This document shows positions 7,198 through 7,957 of a stretch of 7,957 nt of DNA, piece by piece; position 1 is the stretch's first letter, and each line of letters starts with the position of its first letter. Origin of the DNA: an uncultured Burkholderiales bacterium. GTDB lineage: Bacteria; Pseudomonadota; Gammaproteobacteria; Burkholderiales; Burkholderiaceae_D. Where the stretch lies: contig CAIVDH010000250.1 in NCBI GenBank assembly GCA_903904635.1, positions 1-7,957 of the forward strand, in the 5' to 3' direction. A program made the translations under genes and the position numbers. The notes below the pieces were generated by a model, which made no database searches, was not told the origin of the DNA, and saw only the letters and a list, made by a program, of their open reading frames with translations.

Positions 7198-7203
7198 TAT
7201 ATT
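7198..7203 (+). promoter_or_regulatory. Weak putative -10 box (TATATT) for the ferredoxin-NADP reductase gene
   Basis: TATATT lies about 68 bp before the ATG at 7272. No convincing -35 box is found at the usual spacing; TCGACT at 7164-7169 is too far upstream. The second copy of the 19-bp element begins about 9 bp downstream, near the expected transcription start. In such AT-rich sequence the match may be chance. Confidence 0.25.
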
Positions 7204-7211
7204 TTGAAAAG

Positions 7212-7230
7212 TTCAGTGTTTACTACATTT
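7212..7230 (+). repeat. 19-bp direct repeat, copy 2 (candidate operator)
   Basis: The sequence is TTCAGTGTTTACTACATTT, 119 bp downstream of copy 1 in the same orientation. The dyad TGT (7217-7219) N5 ACA (7225-7227) is kept while the spacer between the half-sites differs at two of five positions. It is about 40 bp before the plus-strand start codon. Each copy has TTATATT a short distance upstream (7085-7091 and 7197-7203), so an old local duplication is another explanation. Confidence 0.5.
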
Positions 7231-7261
7231 ACAGCCTGCGCTACCATCATGTCTAAATTTA

Positions 7262-7265
7262 CGGA
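7262..7265 (+). promoter_or_regulatory. Ribosome binding site of the ferredoxin-NADP reductase gene
   Basis: CGGAGAGCGC precedes the ATG at 7272, placing a GGAG core at 7263-7266 about 5 nt upstream. It fixes the start of this gene and is stronger than the sites in front of hnr or the FAD subunit. Confidence 0.6.
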
Positions 7266-7271
7266 GAGCGC

Positions 7272-7957
7272 ATGCCAACTGCTAATAATATTATCAATCC
7301 GGCACCCATAGAAACCGATGCCGTCATCGTAGGCGCAGGTCCGGTCGGCCTGTTTCAGGTATTTGAACTGGGTCTGTTGGAAATCAAAGCCCATGTGATT
7401 GATTCCCTGATTTCCGTCGGCGGTCAGTGCGTGGAGCTCTATCCGGACAAACCCATTTACGATATTCCTGCCGTACCGGTCTGCACCGGTCAGGAACTGA
7501 CCGACAATTTGCTCAAGCAGATCGAGCCGTTCGAGCCGACCTTTCATCTCGGTCAGGAAGTCACGCTGGTGCAAAAGCGTGAAGATGGCCGCTTTGATCT
7601 GGAAACCTCTACCGGTACCCGCTTTATCACCAAAACTATTTTCATCGCTGCCGGTGTGGGCTCATTCCAGCCGCGCACCATCAAGGTAGATGGCATCGAA
7701 GCCTTTGAAGGCACGCAGCTGTTTTATCGCGTGAAAGATCCGGCGCGCTTTGCTGGTCGCAATATCGTCATCTGTGGTGGCGGTGATTCGGCGCTGGACT
7801 GGGCCTTGAACCTGCAAGGCAAAGCAGAATCCGTGATCCTGCTGCACAGACGCGATGACTTCCGTGCTGCGCCAGCTTCGGTAGCGAAGATGAAAGCGCT
7901 GTGCGAAGAATATGAAATGCAGCTGGTGATAGGTCAGGTATCCGGCTTTGAAGAAAA
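7272..7957 (+). CDS. Ferredoxin--NADP(+) reductase, thioredoxin-reductase-like type (3' end cut off)
   Basis: The first 228 codons are open to the right edge; family members are about 340-350 residues, so roughly a third is missing. The N-terminal FAD-binding Rossmann motif is GAGPVGLF (21-28), followed by SVGGQC (48-53) and [13 protein letters not shown] (57-69), typical of this reductase type. A second nucleotide-binding motif, [11 protein letters not shown] (168-178), and HRRDDFRA (192-199), whose arginines usually contact the NADP(H) phosphate, follow. The redox-active CxxC of true thioredoxin reductases is absent, which separates this from TrxB. The enzyme exchanges electrons between NADPH and ferredoxin or flavodoxin in the cytoplasm. 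It is transcribed away from the operon across the 254-bp regulatory region. It may be a housekeeping gene, or it may feed reduced ferredoxin to the Hnr homologue. Confidence 0.9.
   Translation, partial: MPTANNIINPAPIETDAVIVGAGPVGLFQVFELGLLEIKAHVIDSLISVGGQCVELYPDKPIYDIPAVPVCTGQELTDNLLKQIEPFEPTFHLGQEVTLVQKREDGRFDLETSTGTRFITKTIFIAAGVGSFQPRTIKVDGIEAFEGTQLFYRVKDPARFAGRNIVICGGGDSALDWALNLQGKAESVILLHRRDDFRAAPASVAKMKALCEEYEMQLVIGQVSGFEE

Larger units (their letters stand above)
7018..7271. other. Divergent intergenic regulatory region
   Basis: These 254 bp separate the start of the minus-strand operon from the start of the plus-strand ferredoxin-NADP reductase gene. The stretch is clearly more AT-rich than the flanking genes. 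It holds a promoter-like box facing each way, two copies of a 19-bp element, a 19-bp palindrome, a 6-bp-arm inverted repeat and a pair of complementary 10-mers, listed separately. No open reading frame of note and no structured RNA were recognised in it. No regulator gene is present in the window. Confidence 0.7.

Noticed and set aside
7197..7574. A 125-codon minus-strand open frame spanning the reductase start
   Set aside because: It is antisense to the ferredoxin-NADP reductase coding sequence, which carries clear FAD and NADP motifs, and has no recognisable domain.

Overview
This window looks like chromosomal DNA from a betaproteobacterium, probably Burkholderiales. The base composition is moderate, and the closest recognisable family members (DUF1185 proteins, 6-hydroxynicotinate reductase homologues, thioredoxin-reductase-like ferredoxin-NADP reductase) are common in that group. 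This placement is an inference from protein families, not a database result.

Positions 1-7017 hold one tightly packed minus-strand operon, read right to left. In order it encodes a CoxM-type FAD subunit (7017-6178); a fused [2Fe-2S]/molybdopterin hydroxylase large subunit (6185-3393, 8-bp overlap with the previous gene); a 6-hydroxynicotinate reductase (Hnr) homologue (3377-1845); a UPF0280 protein of the ApbE superfamily (1835-954); and two tandem DUF1185 (PF06684, 'amino acid synthesis') paralogues (916-272, and 232 to the left edge, truncated). Gaps between the genes are 9 to 39 bp, so co-transcription is likely.

Positions 7018-7271 form a divergent intergenic region. It contains a TATAAT box facing the operon, a TATATT box facing the other way, a 19-bp element present twice (16/19 matches) with a TGT-N5-ACA dyad, and a perfect 7-bp-arm palindrome. 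From 7272 on the plus strand runs a thioredoxin-reductase-like ferredoxin-NADP(+) reductase gene, cut off by the right edge.

The set of functions suggests a reductive route for an N-heteroaromatic compound such as nicotinate or a relative. The molybdenum enzyme would hydroxylate the ring. The Hnr homologue would then partially saturate it using low-potential electrons, perhaps ferredoxin reduced by the divergent reductase. The DUF1185 proteins would act downstream in an unknown way. The best mechanistic lead is that the UPF0280 protein may covalently flavinylate Hnr: the E. barkeri enzyme is reported to carry a covalent flavin, and the Hnr homologue here contains an HHLTGST stretch resembling the ApbE flavinylation motif. 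No tRNA, rRNA, CRISPR array, insertion sequence or clear terminator was seen.
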